This document shows, one piece after another, positions 34,948-46,954 of a stretch of 64,000 nt of DNA; the stretch's first letter is position 1; every line of letters begins with the position of its first letter. The DNA comes from Halichondria panicea (Eukaryota; Porifera; Demospongiae; Suberitida; Halichondriidae): contig NC_087382.1 of the NCBI RefSeq assembly GCF_963675165.1, positions 5,720,315 through 5,784,314 on the forward strand. The letters are read 5' to 3'. The notes below the pieces were generated by a model. That model was given only the letters and a program-made list of their open reading frames with translations. It had not been told where the DNA came from and did not search any database. Both the position numbers and the translations under genes were made by a program.

Positions 34948-35186
34948 ATCATCCACTACTCCTATGAATCAGTGTTGTGCCCCCCTGAAGCTATTATGTG
35001 AAGAATTCGAGGGGTGTGCATAACATGGTTGTGGTTAAATAATTTCCGTTCCTGACATCGAGTGAACAAAGGAGATTGGCTTTGTTCACTCGATGTCAGG
35101 AACGGAAGTTATTTAACCACAACCACACCCCTCGAATTTTCCACATAATAGCTTCAGGGCACAACATTCATGGAGTAGTGGATGAT
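34948..35186. mobile_element. long hairpin, arms of about 115 bp
   Basis: ATCATCCACTACTCC through TTCACTCGATG pairs with its inverse ending GGAGTAGTGGATGAT; the loop is about 8 bp (GAGATTGG at 35,071). The two arms differ by small indels only. Probably a foldback MITE. The 34,340-34,940 stretch before it holds no supported gene. Confidence 0.85.
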
Positions 35187-35595
35187 GCTGAAAGCGTACT
35201 CTATCTATGCTGAAAGTGTAAGCGTTCCAATTATAGAACCATGCAGCCTCGGTTAGGACGCCCTCTTTTATAACGCCCATATACCACCATATAAAAATCA
35301 TTTTTTTGGGTACATTGTTTCTAGAAAAATAATTATTTTTTACTGGTTCTATAATTAGAACATTTACGGGGAATCATGTGACAGTTTATTGCATTCTTGC
35401 AATCTGATTGATGTCAATTTTTGACATCTGAACCCAAGAAAGTGACTCTAAATGCCAGACCCTCTCCTTGGCACATGTCAGATCACGTGCAAGGGAGTGA
35501 TCTGGGGCCAGACTGGATATCACCCATTCCTCAAAGTTTAATATTGCGATATGAGACTGTCTGTACCAGTATAGGAAACTATAGCTATAATTATG

Positions 35596-36440
35596 CCTCG
35601 AGGCGTAGCCGCACGAGGGATACGGTAAAGCTGACTGTGTGTGTGTGTGTGTGTGTGTGTGTCTGTGTGTCTGTGTGTCTGTGTGTCTGTGTGTCTGTTC
35701 CAGCTGTAACTGCTCAACGGTTGCAATGCGACGAAAACTAACAGCTTCTATAGGCTTCTAGCCACGTTCTCTTGGATTTTGATTCGTGGATTAGCAAACT
35801 AAAGCTTCTTTCTCGAGTTATGGCTAGTTTGACTCACATTGAAGGCTGTTGCAGTCTCTTCAGAATCTTTCATAGCATCATCTGTCCGCACATACTTTCT
35901 ATTCAACATATGAGTTAGCCTTGCACTAAAGCGCTAGCTTTTTGTTAGCTACAAGACTCAGAAAATATCTGTTAAAACAGCTAGCTAGCAGTAGCCATTG
36001 ATCTGTTTGGACACACCCTTTATTATTCCTGTGGATGTAATGCGCATGCGCGCTCATTCCCCATGTGTGAGAAACCAAGATCCAGATCCAGATCCTCCTG
36101 GCAGAATCATCTTTGTCTTGAGGGCCTGGTAAGCCACAAAACACTACCATATAACAATATAGATAACAATATGCATGTACACAGGTCTGATATTATATAC
36201 ACTGAACTACAGATCCTGGAAGAATCAATTTTCGTCTTTCTTGAGGTCCTGGTAAGCCACATAATACAATAAATAACAACAATAGACGCATGTAAATAAG
36301 TCTTTTCTTCTCAGTGACTTTATATAGGTAAGCTAACTTTAATATAAAATTCATTATAGAAACTAATATAACACTCTAATACTTTTGAGCGAAAGCAAAA
36401 ACATGGCGAGAGGCATTAGCACAGCGCCAGCTTGAACACT
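35596..36440 (-). mobile_element. dispersed element A, with (TG)n
   Basis: The same sequence, inverted, forms 41,806-42,645 and the split copy 46,955-49,306. One end reads CCTCGAGGCGTAGCCGCACG, next to a GT/GTCT microsatellite (35,632-35,697); the other reads GGCGCTGTGCTAATGCCTCT inverted. No transposase. Target duplication unclear. Confidence 0.75.
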
Positions 36441-36654
36441 AGTTATAATATAGTTATTACAATTTGACAATTGCATGCACATCATCACAAAATCGTCTCT
36501 GACGATCTATATAATTATATACACGACATTGTACATGCATGTGCATGTCACTCTATCTATTTATATATAGCACTATACACAGTTGTGTCCAAATCTAAGC
36601 ACATGCATGCATGTACGTATAAAGTCTCTTGCATGGGGGCTGTTTAAAGACTGT

Positions 36655-38077
36655 TCAAAATATTGTGGCCAAAGTCACCAGTATTCCAGTGATCACCATC
36701 ATTGGAACGGCAACAATAGACGCAGCACCACCGCAAACTGTGAGATATAATTTATAGATACAGAAATCGATAAATAATATAGGTGTGATAATTATTCAGC
36801 AGCTAATAATTATTGATAGCTCTTCAATATACAGTAGACTCTCGCTATTCCGGCTCTCTGAAATGCGGCCACCTCGATATACCGGCCATTCGGTTTGGCA
36901 CGGAATGCTAGCTATATGTTTTCTACACAAAACTCAACCTAAAGTACGGCCACTCGCTATTCCGTTTACCGGCCAGTGCTGGCTGTCCCAAATAACGTTT
37001 TCAATGTAATTTTATATGTGTATTACGGCTGGATATGATGTTTTGGGTGTGGTTTAGTAAATAAAATTGGATTACACTTAAATAGAGAGCAGAATGATTC
37101 CTTATCTTTCATTATCCTCGAGACAAGAACTGCAATCAGTGATTAGATTCGAGGTAAGGTCTTTTTTAAGCCGCGGCTAATTATCTGAAGTACGGCCACC
37201 TCGCTATTCCGGCCAAGCTGCATGGTCCCAAGGGTGGCCGGATTAACGAGAGTCTACTGTAGTTCTATGGATTGTTGTATCTCGAAAGCATTTTGTATGT
37301 TAGTCTTGCATGAGAATTGGTTAATTGACTAGTAAATAGCTATCCCATGCATAGGCCACCACGGCACACGGATACAGAAACGTATAATTCATGCATGGCA
37401 GGAGTCATTATATAATTATGCATGCTGCGATTAAGCACCATATACATGCAGCCTATATAATAACTATAGAAGCTATATATACAATTATGCATAAAATTAT
37501 ATAGACTACCCGTATTTGCTATTACATAAATGTTGACTTACGCTGAGTTACGGGGTTCGGTGAAAAATTACATGTGTCGTAAATTGCTGCAAAATCGTCG
37601 ATGCAGGCCAGTCCACATAGTTCTTGAGGACTCTCGAAGGACTGCATGTATATATATATAGTTACATGAGAAAAAGGGGGATTCAAACTTGGGGTTAACT
37701 CACACCAAACATGGTAACGCAGGATCCTAGGGCTGGATTTTGTTGTGCTTCTCGAAATGCACAATTAAGTTGAGTAGAACTTTGACAATTGACTATTGCA
37801 AAGCAAGCCAACAGTACGAAAAGCACAATCTTCATTGTCTGCAAAAGAACTGAATCACTTGCATGCATGCACATTGTTACATGCAGTGCACATTATTATT
37901 ATAATATAGAATTGCCATACGTATGACATAGTCTCATGCACGCCATGCGTATACTTTGAAGACAGTATAGTGTCAAAATCAGATCAAAGTATGCATGGCT
38001 ATAACATTGTATAATTATATGATTACAGTTATAGTAATTATGTTATAGCGGACAGCATGCATAATTTCTTTTACCAT
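36655..38077 (-). CDS. one-module cysteine-rich secreted protein, probable GPI anchor (intact)
   Basis: Read on the minus strand. Exon 1 ends with ATG at 38,077-38,075 followed by GTAAAAG, like the ATG-only exon of the 18.5-kb gene. Then exons 37,838-37,704, 37,641-37,542 and 36,737-36,655 (TGA). This gives 106 residues; if translation starts at the next ATG (37,835), 104. The signal peptide is MKIVLFVLLACFAIVNCQ. The single module has Cys, 13 residues, Cys; then CGLAC, Cys and SPNPV. The last exon reads CGGAASIVAVPMMVITGIL and ends hydrophobic, very close to the gene at 60,154 (shared VAVPMMVI), as expected for a GPI signal. The exon phases (0, then 1) match one module of the longer members. 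The 804-bp last intron carries the MITE at 36,832-37,259. Function unknown. Confidence 0.85.
36832..37259. mobile_element. MITE with CAGTAGACTCTCG ends and TA target
   Basis: Inverted ends CAGTAGACTCTCGCTATTCC and CCGGATTAACGAGAGTCTACTG are flanked by TA on both sides (36,830-36,831 and 37,260-37,261), typical of Tc1/mariner or pogo-type non-autonomous elements. Inner CGGCCACCTCG and CTATTCCGG segments repeat. It lies in the last intron of the minus-strand family gene. Confidence 0.88.
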
Positions 38078-38186
38078 GCTGAACCGTTCGATTTGGTATG
38101 GGCGATTTCTTCTTGACTGATTACTCTCTTGCTGATATTGATGTTGGAGTTATGCATGGCTTGTGATTTGCCAGCCATATCAGCTC

Positions 38187-38198
38187 ATTTTATACACA
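38187..38198 (-). promoter_or_regulatory. TATA box for the minus-strand family gene
   Basis: Minus-strand TGTATAAAATGA lies about 110 bp before the ATG of exon 1, the same spacing as at the 18.5-kb gene. On the plus strand, a separate TATATATAAG at about 38,521 followed by an exon-like stretch ending AAAGTATGTG could be an unrelated promoter; I could not connect it to a gene. Confidence 0.5.
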
Positions 38199-39830
38199 AC
38201 TCTCATTTTGGAAATTGGAATCTGGAATTTTGAAAAAGGTTTCTGTTTCTGATACCTAAAATATATTCATTGATGAAATTGGCAATAAATACTTGTCACA
38301 TGATCTCCAGCCAATCAGCTTTTAAAAGTAGTCAGGTGACCATATGCTTCAAATGCAGCCATGCAGGTACAAAACTGGTTTAACAGGTCAAGCTATAATA
38401 TACAAATAGGAGAATATATATAGAGATCACATGACAGACTAAATCAGAACACACCTATCCAAAATCACTTGTTTTTTAATGCTGGCCGGTGCACGCAGAT
38501 TAAAACATTTAACCTTCGATTATATATAAGTGTGAATCAAGAGAGTGTTGTATTTGAATTTGACTTGAAGACTGGATTCTACAAAGTATGTGTATACAGT
38601 GTATGATACCAAGAGTGATTATTAATAGTATATACATGCAACTTTTTGTGAATTTTTAATTAAAGAAGTATAATAATAGTGATGATACCATTATGGATGT
38701 GAATGATTGTGATTAATCAGCCAGTATCATTAAAGTGGTGCCAATCTTCGGTTTATAATGCCATCTGCATGGGCATAACATTTTATTAGGGCTTATTGCC
38801 TGCATGCATGACCACTGAAAATTAAGATCAAAGCATTCCATTACCTAAAAACACTATATAGCTTAACTATGCATGGCAACCTATATATTTCAGTGCATCA
38901 TTATAAAAATATGCACTGTGTATCAAATACAATAAGGTTCTAATTTTGCCATTGATACAATATTGTATGGGGCCCATGCATGCACATGTAATATAATTAG
39001 ACCATGCAGTAAGCCAGTGTAATGCTGAACTATATATAGGGTGTCCTTTGATCCAAGCCAAGCTAATGATCTGGCCATTTGTACCTATAATCTGGAGGTG
39101 TGTTTTTTAACTATCAGAGAAGATATCATTAATTGTTTGGGGAGTAAGTAAGGGTTCTCCCCAGACTTTTAGATTTTCAGAATGCAATTTGAATGCTATT
39201 ATTATAGATGGCAAATGACCTTTAATTTAAGTACAGTGGAGAGGGGGAAGCTATAGACTTCCCGCTGATTTGTGAATAGAACTCTGATATCTCCTGCCAA
39301 AAACAGCTAGACTAAGTCCATATATTCCATAAAACTATAATTCTGTACATGCAGGTATTATATATAGTTATATGGAAATGAGTGCCACAAAAGCACAAGT
39401 ATAGTTATAGTTATTAGTGATTACATGCAAGGAACTATATTAGATTCGCAAGCCGTCACTGTTGCACGGCGAAAAGTAGACTATATATATAGCTGGTCAA
39501 ACTCCGTTATTTGTGGCAACTTAAGACCACATGCGGTTACCATAAGATCATTGATAGTGACATAGCACTAAGTGTAATTATTACATGCAGTTTAATTATA
39601 CTGACGTCTTAGAATCTTATGTATCTGATATGTTGACTGTGCAACCGTGACAGCTTGCGAGTCTATATACACCTATATTATATAGCTATAGGCCCTGTAA
39701 AACAGACCACAGTGCATGTATAGGCCTAAACATTTTCCTTATATATATATGAAGCATAACTCAACACTTTTACTGATGTGACAGTGTAAGTTGCAAATAT
39801 TCTACAAACCCCATGCAACTAGTACTACAG

Positions 39831-40510
39831 TGCCCTAAAACTGATATACTGAATGGCATTCTGAATCAGGCAACAATATACATGCACTGGTGTGCAGATC
39901 AACTATACCACCATGTTATCAGTAATTAAGATTCCATTATTGCTATGATTGTATTTGTGGTTTTCAAGTTATGGGCCCACCCATCTATATATACAATGTA
40001 GAGTGTGTTGTTGTTTTGTGGCTCAGAGGAAGTCCGACAACCGTGTGCCTAACCATTAATGTTTGCTGAATCAGCATTTTCATAAAAGTCTATTTGCTCA
40101 ACCCCGGAAGTTATGTGGTCAATTATGGCTTCATTTATGCTTTATGTGGTGGACAAGTAGCCTGGGATGCTAACTTTTAGCTGGTTGGAGCTTACCAGCT
40201 CTACAGCATATATAGATAGAAGCGCTTTTTAACAAGGAATCCAATGGAATATGAAACTTTGAATTTCAATAAAGTATGAATGAAGGTCAAACTCAACACA
40301 TTAATTTTAGTCAAAGAGACTTTTAACTCCAGTACGTACTGCTGGCAGTACCCTATTTTTATCTGGCATTCTGGATTCAGGCAACAACACTGACTGACTC
40401 TATATATATGCATGTTAGTGTAAAGTGTATAGGATTTGAGTTATCACTAATTAAGATTCCATGCTATAATTGCATTTGTGGTTTTCAAGTCATGGGCCCA
40501 CTCAGGGCTA
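39831..40510. repeat. direct duplication of about 160 bp, 515 bp apart
   Basis: GGCATTCTGAATCAGGCAAC, TAATTAAGATTCCA and GTGGTTTTCAAGTTATGGGC occur at 39,855-39,978 and, with small changes, at 40,365-40,502. Apart from this, 38,210-40,630 is AT-rich DNA in which I see no gene. Confidence 0.7.
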
Positions 40511-40631
40511 TCTACCATGTGTTGTTGCTGTTGTGGCTTAATGCATGCACTCAGGTATATGAATTCCCTGGGCTGCACCTGATGTGTAATTCCCTTCTGG
40601 CCAGCAGCACGCACCAGGGGTAGAGTGATTG

Positions 40632-41748
40632 CAGAGGCGGATCTAGACATTAGAAAAGGGTGGTTCCTAAAAGCAAAAGGATAACGACCCCAAAGGGCGA
40701 GTATTAAGCCGCGCGCAGCGCGAAAAAATTGACCACGCTCATTTCCGTTGTAAACCCGCCCATTTCCGGTGTCGTTTCCTGTCACCTGAGTGCTAGGCCA
40801 AGGGCTAGGGAGGTCTATTATAGTACCTTAGTAGATGTAAGATTATGTCTAGCTATAGCTATGGCTCCAGTGCAGTGATAGTAAGATCAAGAAGTTAGGT
40901 AAGTGTGTGAGTGAGTAAATGAGTAATTTTTATACAAAAGCTTAGAGTATTTAATAATTAATTGTAAAAAACACATAATTATAAGACATTCAATCATCAG
41001 CAGGTAGCATAAAAGGGAGTTTCATTCTCCTTGGGTGTAGCTGGCTGTATGATACTACTAGTTTTTTCATATTTTCTGCAGACAAAAGCTGGTTGCATCG
41101 GTCACGATTGATATTCATTAAAGCAAGTGAACCCAATCTCGATTTCCGACATGGTAGCACGTCGGGCTGTCTTAATAAGTTTTTAGTTGGCTGAAACTCC
41201 TCTCGCTCTCACAAGATGTAATAGGAAGTGTCAGAGCCAATGTCAACAGAAGATTCACATTTGGATATGTCATCACATGGCACTCTCTCAAGGCAGCTCC
41301 TTATTTATATGATTTGGATTTTTATTTATTGTGAAACTGTACTTGCTTTACTCTTTTTGAAGAATGTTGAAATTGGCACTTGACTTGGTCTCTTCCTGTT
41401 ACTCATTGTTGTATAATAAGTAAGTCTGGTTGAACATAATTACCACAATCAAAGCTGCATGACCACTGGACACATGGATGTGGCCCATCTTGTATCCAAT
41501 TAATTACTGCTTACTATGCAGTTTTTGCAACGCGATCAGTTGAAAAAGAGTAAAGAACCTGCCACTGCTTTTAGCTAAGTTCTGTTCCTTCTAGAGTGGA
41601 CTACATGCAGGTATTGACATTACTACATAAGTAGAATAAGTAAAACATGACTGTAAATGACTGTAGATTGCTAAAAATCAATTTTAATATTTTGAGCAAA
41701 AGGGGGGTTCCTTTGCTCCCTTAGATCTCCCCCTGGATCCGCCTCTGG
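40632..41748 (-). mobile_element. hAT-type deletion derivative, copy 2 (inverted)
   Basis: Near-identical to 33,213-34,330 in reverse orientation, with the same ends and the same internal transposase remnants and frameshifts. The shared breaks mean that the element spread after it was already defective, so it must have been moved by a transposase made elsewhere. Confidence 0.88.
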
Positions 41749-41805
41749 TAGTGACTTAGGCCGGAGGGCCGCAGGCCTCGAGGGCAAGTGCACTACTGAG
41801 CCAAC

Positions 41806-42547
41806 TAGTGTTCAAGCTGGCGCTGTGCTAATGCCTCTCGCCATGTTTTTGCTTTCGCTTAAAAGTATTAGAGTGTTATATTAGTATTAAAGTTAGCTTA
41901 TCTATATAAAGTCACTGAGAAGAAAAGACTTATTTACATGCGTCTATTGTTGTATTATGTGGCTTACCAGGATCTTAAGAAAGAAGAAAATTGATTCTTC
42001 CAGGATCTGTAGTTCAGTGTATATAATATCTAAGAAGAAAAGACCTGTGTACATGCATATTTTTATCTATATTGTTGTTTTGTGGCTTATATACCAGGCC
42101 CTCAAGACAAAGATGATTCTGCCAGGAGGATCTTGGGATATTATTTTCTCACACGTGGGGAATGAGCGCGCATGCGCATTACATCCACAGGAAAATTAAA
42201 GGGTGTGTCCAAAGAGATCAATTTCACAAATGGCTATACTGCTAGCTAGCTAGCTGTTTTAACAGATATTTTCTGAGTATTGTAGCTAACAAAAAGCTAG
42301 CGCTTTAGTGCAAGGCTAACTCATATGTTGAATAGAAAGTTTGTGCGGACAGATGATGCTATGAAAGATTCTGAAGAGACTGCAACAGCCTTCAATGTGA
42401 GTCAAACTAGCCATAACTCGAGAAAGAAGCTTTAGTTTGCTAATCCACGAATCAAAATCCAAGAGAATGTGGCTAGAAGCCTATAGAAGCTGTTAGTTTT
42501 CGTTACATTGCAACCGTTGAGCAGTTATAGCTGGAATACACACACAC

Positions 42548-42590
<43 letters not shown>

Positions 42591-42645
42591 CACACACAGT
42601 CAGCTTTACCGTATCCCTCGTGCGGCTACGCCTCGAGGCATAAAA
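41806..42645 (+). mobile_element. dispersed element, copy B
   Basis: Starts near AGTGTTCAAGCTGGCGCTGT and ends CTACGCCTCGAGGCAT. It holds GGGTGTGTCCAAAGAG and a CA/CAGA microsatellite (42,538-42,598). Opposite orientation to copy A at 35,596, same as copy C at 46,955. Confidence 0.8.
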
Positions 42646-42865
42646 ATTATATCCAATGTGCGCACAAGTGAGCTGTGTAACAACTGCATTCCTTGCGCAT
42701 TCCTTGCGCATTCCTTTCCGTGTACACGTTACTCCTTTTATAGGACAACTAGTTTCAACTAGATCTACTTGTGGTGGCTGTGGAATCATACTATCTATGG
42801 TGGAATGCACCAGACGCATGAAAAACGTTTTCTGCTTACCACTGAATCTGTTTAATTAACTTCAG

Positions 42866-43105
42866 CCATACTATGCCAGTATCTAGATAGTGGCACAGTT
42901 CAAGGCTTGACCTGTGCCATTTGGCAGATGCCAGTATCTAGATAGTGGCACAGTTCAAGGCTTGACCTGTGCCATATGGCGGATGCCAGTATCTAGATAG
43001 TAGTGGCACAGTTCAAGGCTTGACCTGCATGTGCCATATGGCAGATGCCAGTATCTAGATAGTGGCACAGTTCAAGGCTTGACCTGTGCCATATGGCAGA
43101 TATTG
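42866..43105. repeat. 64-bp minisatellite, four copies
   Basis: Unit: ATGCCAGTATCTAGATAGTG, then GCACAGTTCAAGGCTTGACC and TGTGCCATATGGCAG. The unit holds the small palindrome GCCATATGGC. Copies differ by short insertions (TAG, CATG). Confidence 0.93.
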
Positions 43106-43857
43106 GCACAGTGTTTCCTTTGATCTGCCCACTCAAAATGCAACAATACTTGATACATGCATTCTTTGATACATTTTGTATTATTATTACCATTTTATTG
43201 GTGAAGGTCACTGGCAGTTCTTGTTAGCAACATACCAGGTTCACCAATTTACTAGTTCACATTCACCATTGTGGTTTGTACATTTGCTCGTAGCTGTACA
43301 TTTGCTCGTAGCTGTACATAATTTTAAGATTCTAATCTAATAATAATTTAATACCCCTAGCCTAGCCCTGTACTGTACACCTGTACATGCATGTCTATCT
43401 AGTCTATAATTATTTTATGTATAATAATTATTATACTATTATATTGCTGTATCCTATAGCTACAGGGGTGCACAATGACGAACCAAAGAAGTTGTCAAGA
43501 TTAGAAGTTGTCAAGATATTAATGGAATGCATGCATGTATACTTAGTACATTTCGTACAAACAAAGTCGATCTGTTCTTAAATACATGTACAATAGAAAA
43601 TGTAACGTACGTACGTACATATGTGTTATAATTATGTCCATGATTATGTCCAATAACAACTTGTTCATCAAAAATTAGCAGTATCGATCTGACAAGTGTA
43701 GATTGAGCATTCACTGACAACTCTCACAGCCTCCTGCCCTTCAACAGGGGATTGTGAGCGTTAGCCAATAGCAATAGGTCATCTTCTAAGTAGAGTCCTT
43801 TAGTACTTACTTCAAGTCAGTCCGACGTACACCACTGAAAATGTAAGAGATGCACAA

Positions 43858-45600
43858 TATGCTACAAATTAGTACAGTACTCAAATTTGTGAAAATGCCT
43901 TGACAACGACCATTATAAAGAACCAGACAGCCCAAACAAAGTTTATAGCAGTTGAAGGATGGTTAAGAGGGCCTACATGTAGAATAATAGCATACAAATC
44001 CAATGTGTGTATGTGTTGTGGCAAAAAATGCGGTAAAATTAATGAAATTAATGTAGCTACAAATTAAATTGATAGGAAACGTACCCAAGTACACATTGGT
44101 GTGACAGGGTCCGGTATAAAGAATCAGACAGCTCACTTGAGGGTGGTTAGGATCGAAGGCCTACCTGCAGAATATTAACTCACAAAATTTGTGACCAAAA
44201 ATATGCTACAAATTAGTACAGTACTCAAATTTGTGTAAATGCCTTGACAACGACCATTATAAAGAACCAGACAGCCCAAACAAAGTTTATAGCAGTTGAA
44301 GGATGGTTAAGAGGGCCTACATGTAGAATAATAGCATACAAATCCAATGTGTGTATGTGTTGTGGCAAAAAATGCGGTAAAATTAATGAAATTAATGTAG
44401 CTACAAATTAAATTGATAGGAAACGTACCCAAGTACACATTGGTGTGACAGGGTCCGGTATAAAGAATCAGACAGCTCACTTGAGGGTGGTTAGGATCGA
44501 AGGCCTACCTGCAGAATATTAACTCACAAAATTTGTGACCAAAAATATGCTACAAATTAGTACAGTACTCAAATTTGTGTAAATGCCTTGACAACGACCA
44601 TTATAAAGAACCAGACAGCCCAAACAAAGTTTATAGCAGTTGAAGGATGGTAAAGAGGGCCTACATGTAGAATAATAGCATACAAATCCAATGTGTGTAT
44701 GTGTTGTGGCAAAAAATGCGGTAAAATTAATGTAACTACAAATTAAATTGATAGGAAACGTACCCAAGTACACATTGGTGTGACAGGGTCCTGTATAAAG
44801 AATCAGACAGCTCACTTGGAGGGTGGTTAGGATAGAAGGCCTACCTGCAGAATATTAACTCACAAAATTTGTGACCAAAAATATGCTATAACTTAGTACA
44901 GTACTCAAATTTGTGAAAATGCCTTGACAACGACCATTATAAAGAACCAGACAGGCCAAACAAAGTTTATAGCAGTTGAAGGATGGTTAAGAGGGTCTAC
45001 ATGTAGAATAATAGCATACAAATCCAATGTGTGTATGTGTTGTGGCAAAAAATGTGGTAAAATTAATGAAATTAATGTAGCTACAAATTAAATTGATAGG
45101 AAACGTACCCAAGTACACATTGGTGTGACAGGGTCCGGTATAAAGAATCAGACAGCTCACTTGGAGGGTGGTTAGGATAGAAGGTCTACCTGCAGAATAT
45201 TAACTCACAAAATTTGTGACCAAAAATACATGATGCTAGTACAGTACTCAAATTTGTGTAAATGCCCTGACAACGACCATTATAAAGAACCAGACAGCCC
45301 AAACAAAGTTTATAGCAGTTGAAGGATGGTTAAGAGGGTCTACATGTAGAATAATAGCATACAAATCCAATGTGTGTATGTGTTGTGGCAAAAAATGCGG
45401 TAAAATTAATGAAATTAATGTAGCTACAAATTAAATTGATAGGAAACGTACCCAAGTACACATTGGTGTGACAGGGTCCGGTATAAAGAATCAGACAGCT
45501 CACTTGGAGGGTGGTTAGGATCGAAGGCCTACCTGCAGAATATTAACTCACAAAATTTGGGACCAAAATATGCTACAAAAAATGCCTTTACAACGAATCA
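43858..45600. repeat. 343-bp satellite array, five units
   Basis: AGTACAGTACTCAAATTTGT recurs at 43,871, 44,215, 44,559, 44,895 and 45,238, giving periods of 344, 344, 336 and 343 bp. Units are nearly identical; the third lacks GAAATTAA. After 45,560 a decayed unit fades out near 45,660. Reading frames are not conserved. Two more units are at 49,311-49,960. Confidence 0.95.
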
Positions 45601-46429
45601 GGACTGCAAAAAAAGAGTGAGAGCACTTGGTGGATGGTTAGGAGGACCCATGTGGGCATTCAATCAAGGAAGTGTTTCCTGCAACCCAAGCAGTGTAGAA
45701 TTATCATTATAAGTATAATACTATATAGGGATTCACTACATGCAGATAATTGCTACACAATTTTGCCAGGACCTTAATATCTACTAATAATCGTTGAAAT
45801 ATATACTTAGCTACACACACTTAATTAATTAACTATAACTAAACTAGCTCCACAACAACCATCACCATTTTCCGGGCACACACCCATGCATCAGCTGGAT
45901 TGCACCAAAATCATATTGAGCCAAAAAAGCAGGCCCTTACTCAAATCAAGTTAACTAGATTGCACCAATGAGCAAAGGTCTAGTAGATTCATATATACCT
46001 TCTCAAGCAGCTTTTGTCGTAAATGAAGCTACTCCTACAGCCCAAACTGAGTACTTGTATAGATAGAGATTTGGCCAAGTTGTGGTTTAGCTGTAAACTG
46101 TTACACATTTACCTCAAGTGGTTTTTTGCATTTTACAGTAATACTGTTTGCCAAAACTTCACGTGAGCTTATGTGAGCTACAACAAATAGCGTGAAAAAC
46201 TACAACAACAACAAAACACAAAGATCTGGTCTATTCCAAAATTTAAACTTGGTCCCTTGCTCTATAGTATGTGGTTTACTTATGTAAACTGTTACACTTA
46301 TCTCAAGTGGTTTTTTGCTTGCCCTAAACTTCCCAAAGGGCATAGTTGTATATCATTATGGTGTTGGTAAAATTGTTTAGCAATTATCTGCATTCATGAA
46401 TCCCTATACATACATGGCCCTGGTTCATA

Positions 46430-46650
46430 CTGGTTTTATACAGGAAACACTTCCTTGATTCAATCAGGAAGTGTTCATTGTGTTCATTGTGGAATGCACC
46501 AGTTCCAAATCCCACAAGGGCTACCAAGTCACTTTTATGTCGTTGGTTATAAAGGAAACACTTCCTTGATTCAATCAGGAAGTGTTCATTGTGGAATGCA
46601 CCAGTTCCAATCCCATGCACAAGGGCTACCAGGTTACTTTTATGTCGTGG
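46430..46650. repeat. two-copy tandem repeat with hairpin
   Basis: AGGAAACACTTCCTTGATTC, then AATCAGGAAGTGTTCATTGT and GGAATGCACCAGTTCCAA, occurs at 46,440 and 46,552. Each copy folds on itself (GGAAACACTTCC against GGAAGTGTT). A second hairpin, CTTATCAGCATTGTTAT against ATAACAATGCTGATGAG, lies at 46,900-46,945. No gene from 45,660 to 46,950. Confidence 0.75.
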
Positions 46651-46954
46651 GTACAAAATTCTGCGGTTTGAATACTCCTCATATTTCTAATAATTGTGGA
46701 ATAAAAACACCCACCTTTAATTATTCAGACTTTGTACCCATCAAGCACACTCATAAGTTTACATGTCACAATAATAATTATTGTATAATCATTGTACCAG
46801 GGTGTCAATTGACATACAGTACACAGGGGAGTATCTGTACAATGTATGCACAGCTATTGCACATGCGGGAGAGTACCACTAATTTTATTCATTGCTTTTT
46901 CTTATCAGCATTGTTATTATTATGTATAACAATGCTGATGAGAATAAGAAACTA

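Noticed and set aside
42866-43105. CRISPR-like repeat array
   Set aside because: The 64-bp units are contiguous with no unique spacers, and the context is animal nuclear DNA; it is a minisatellite.
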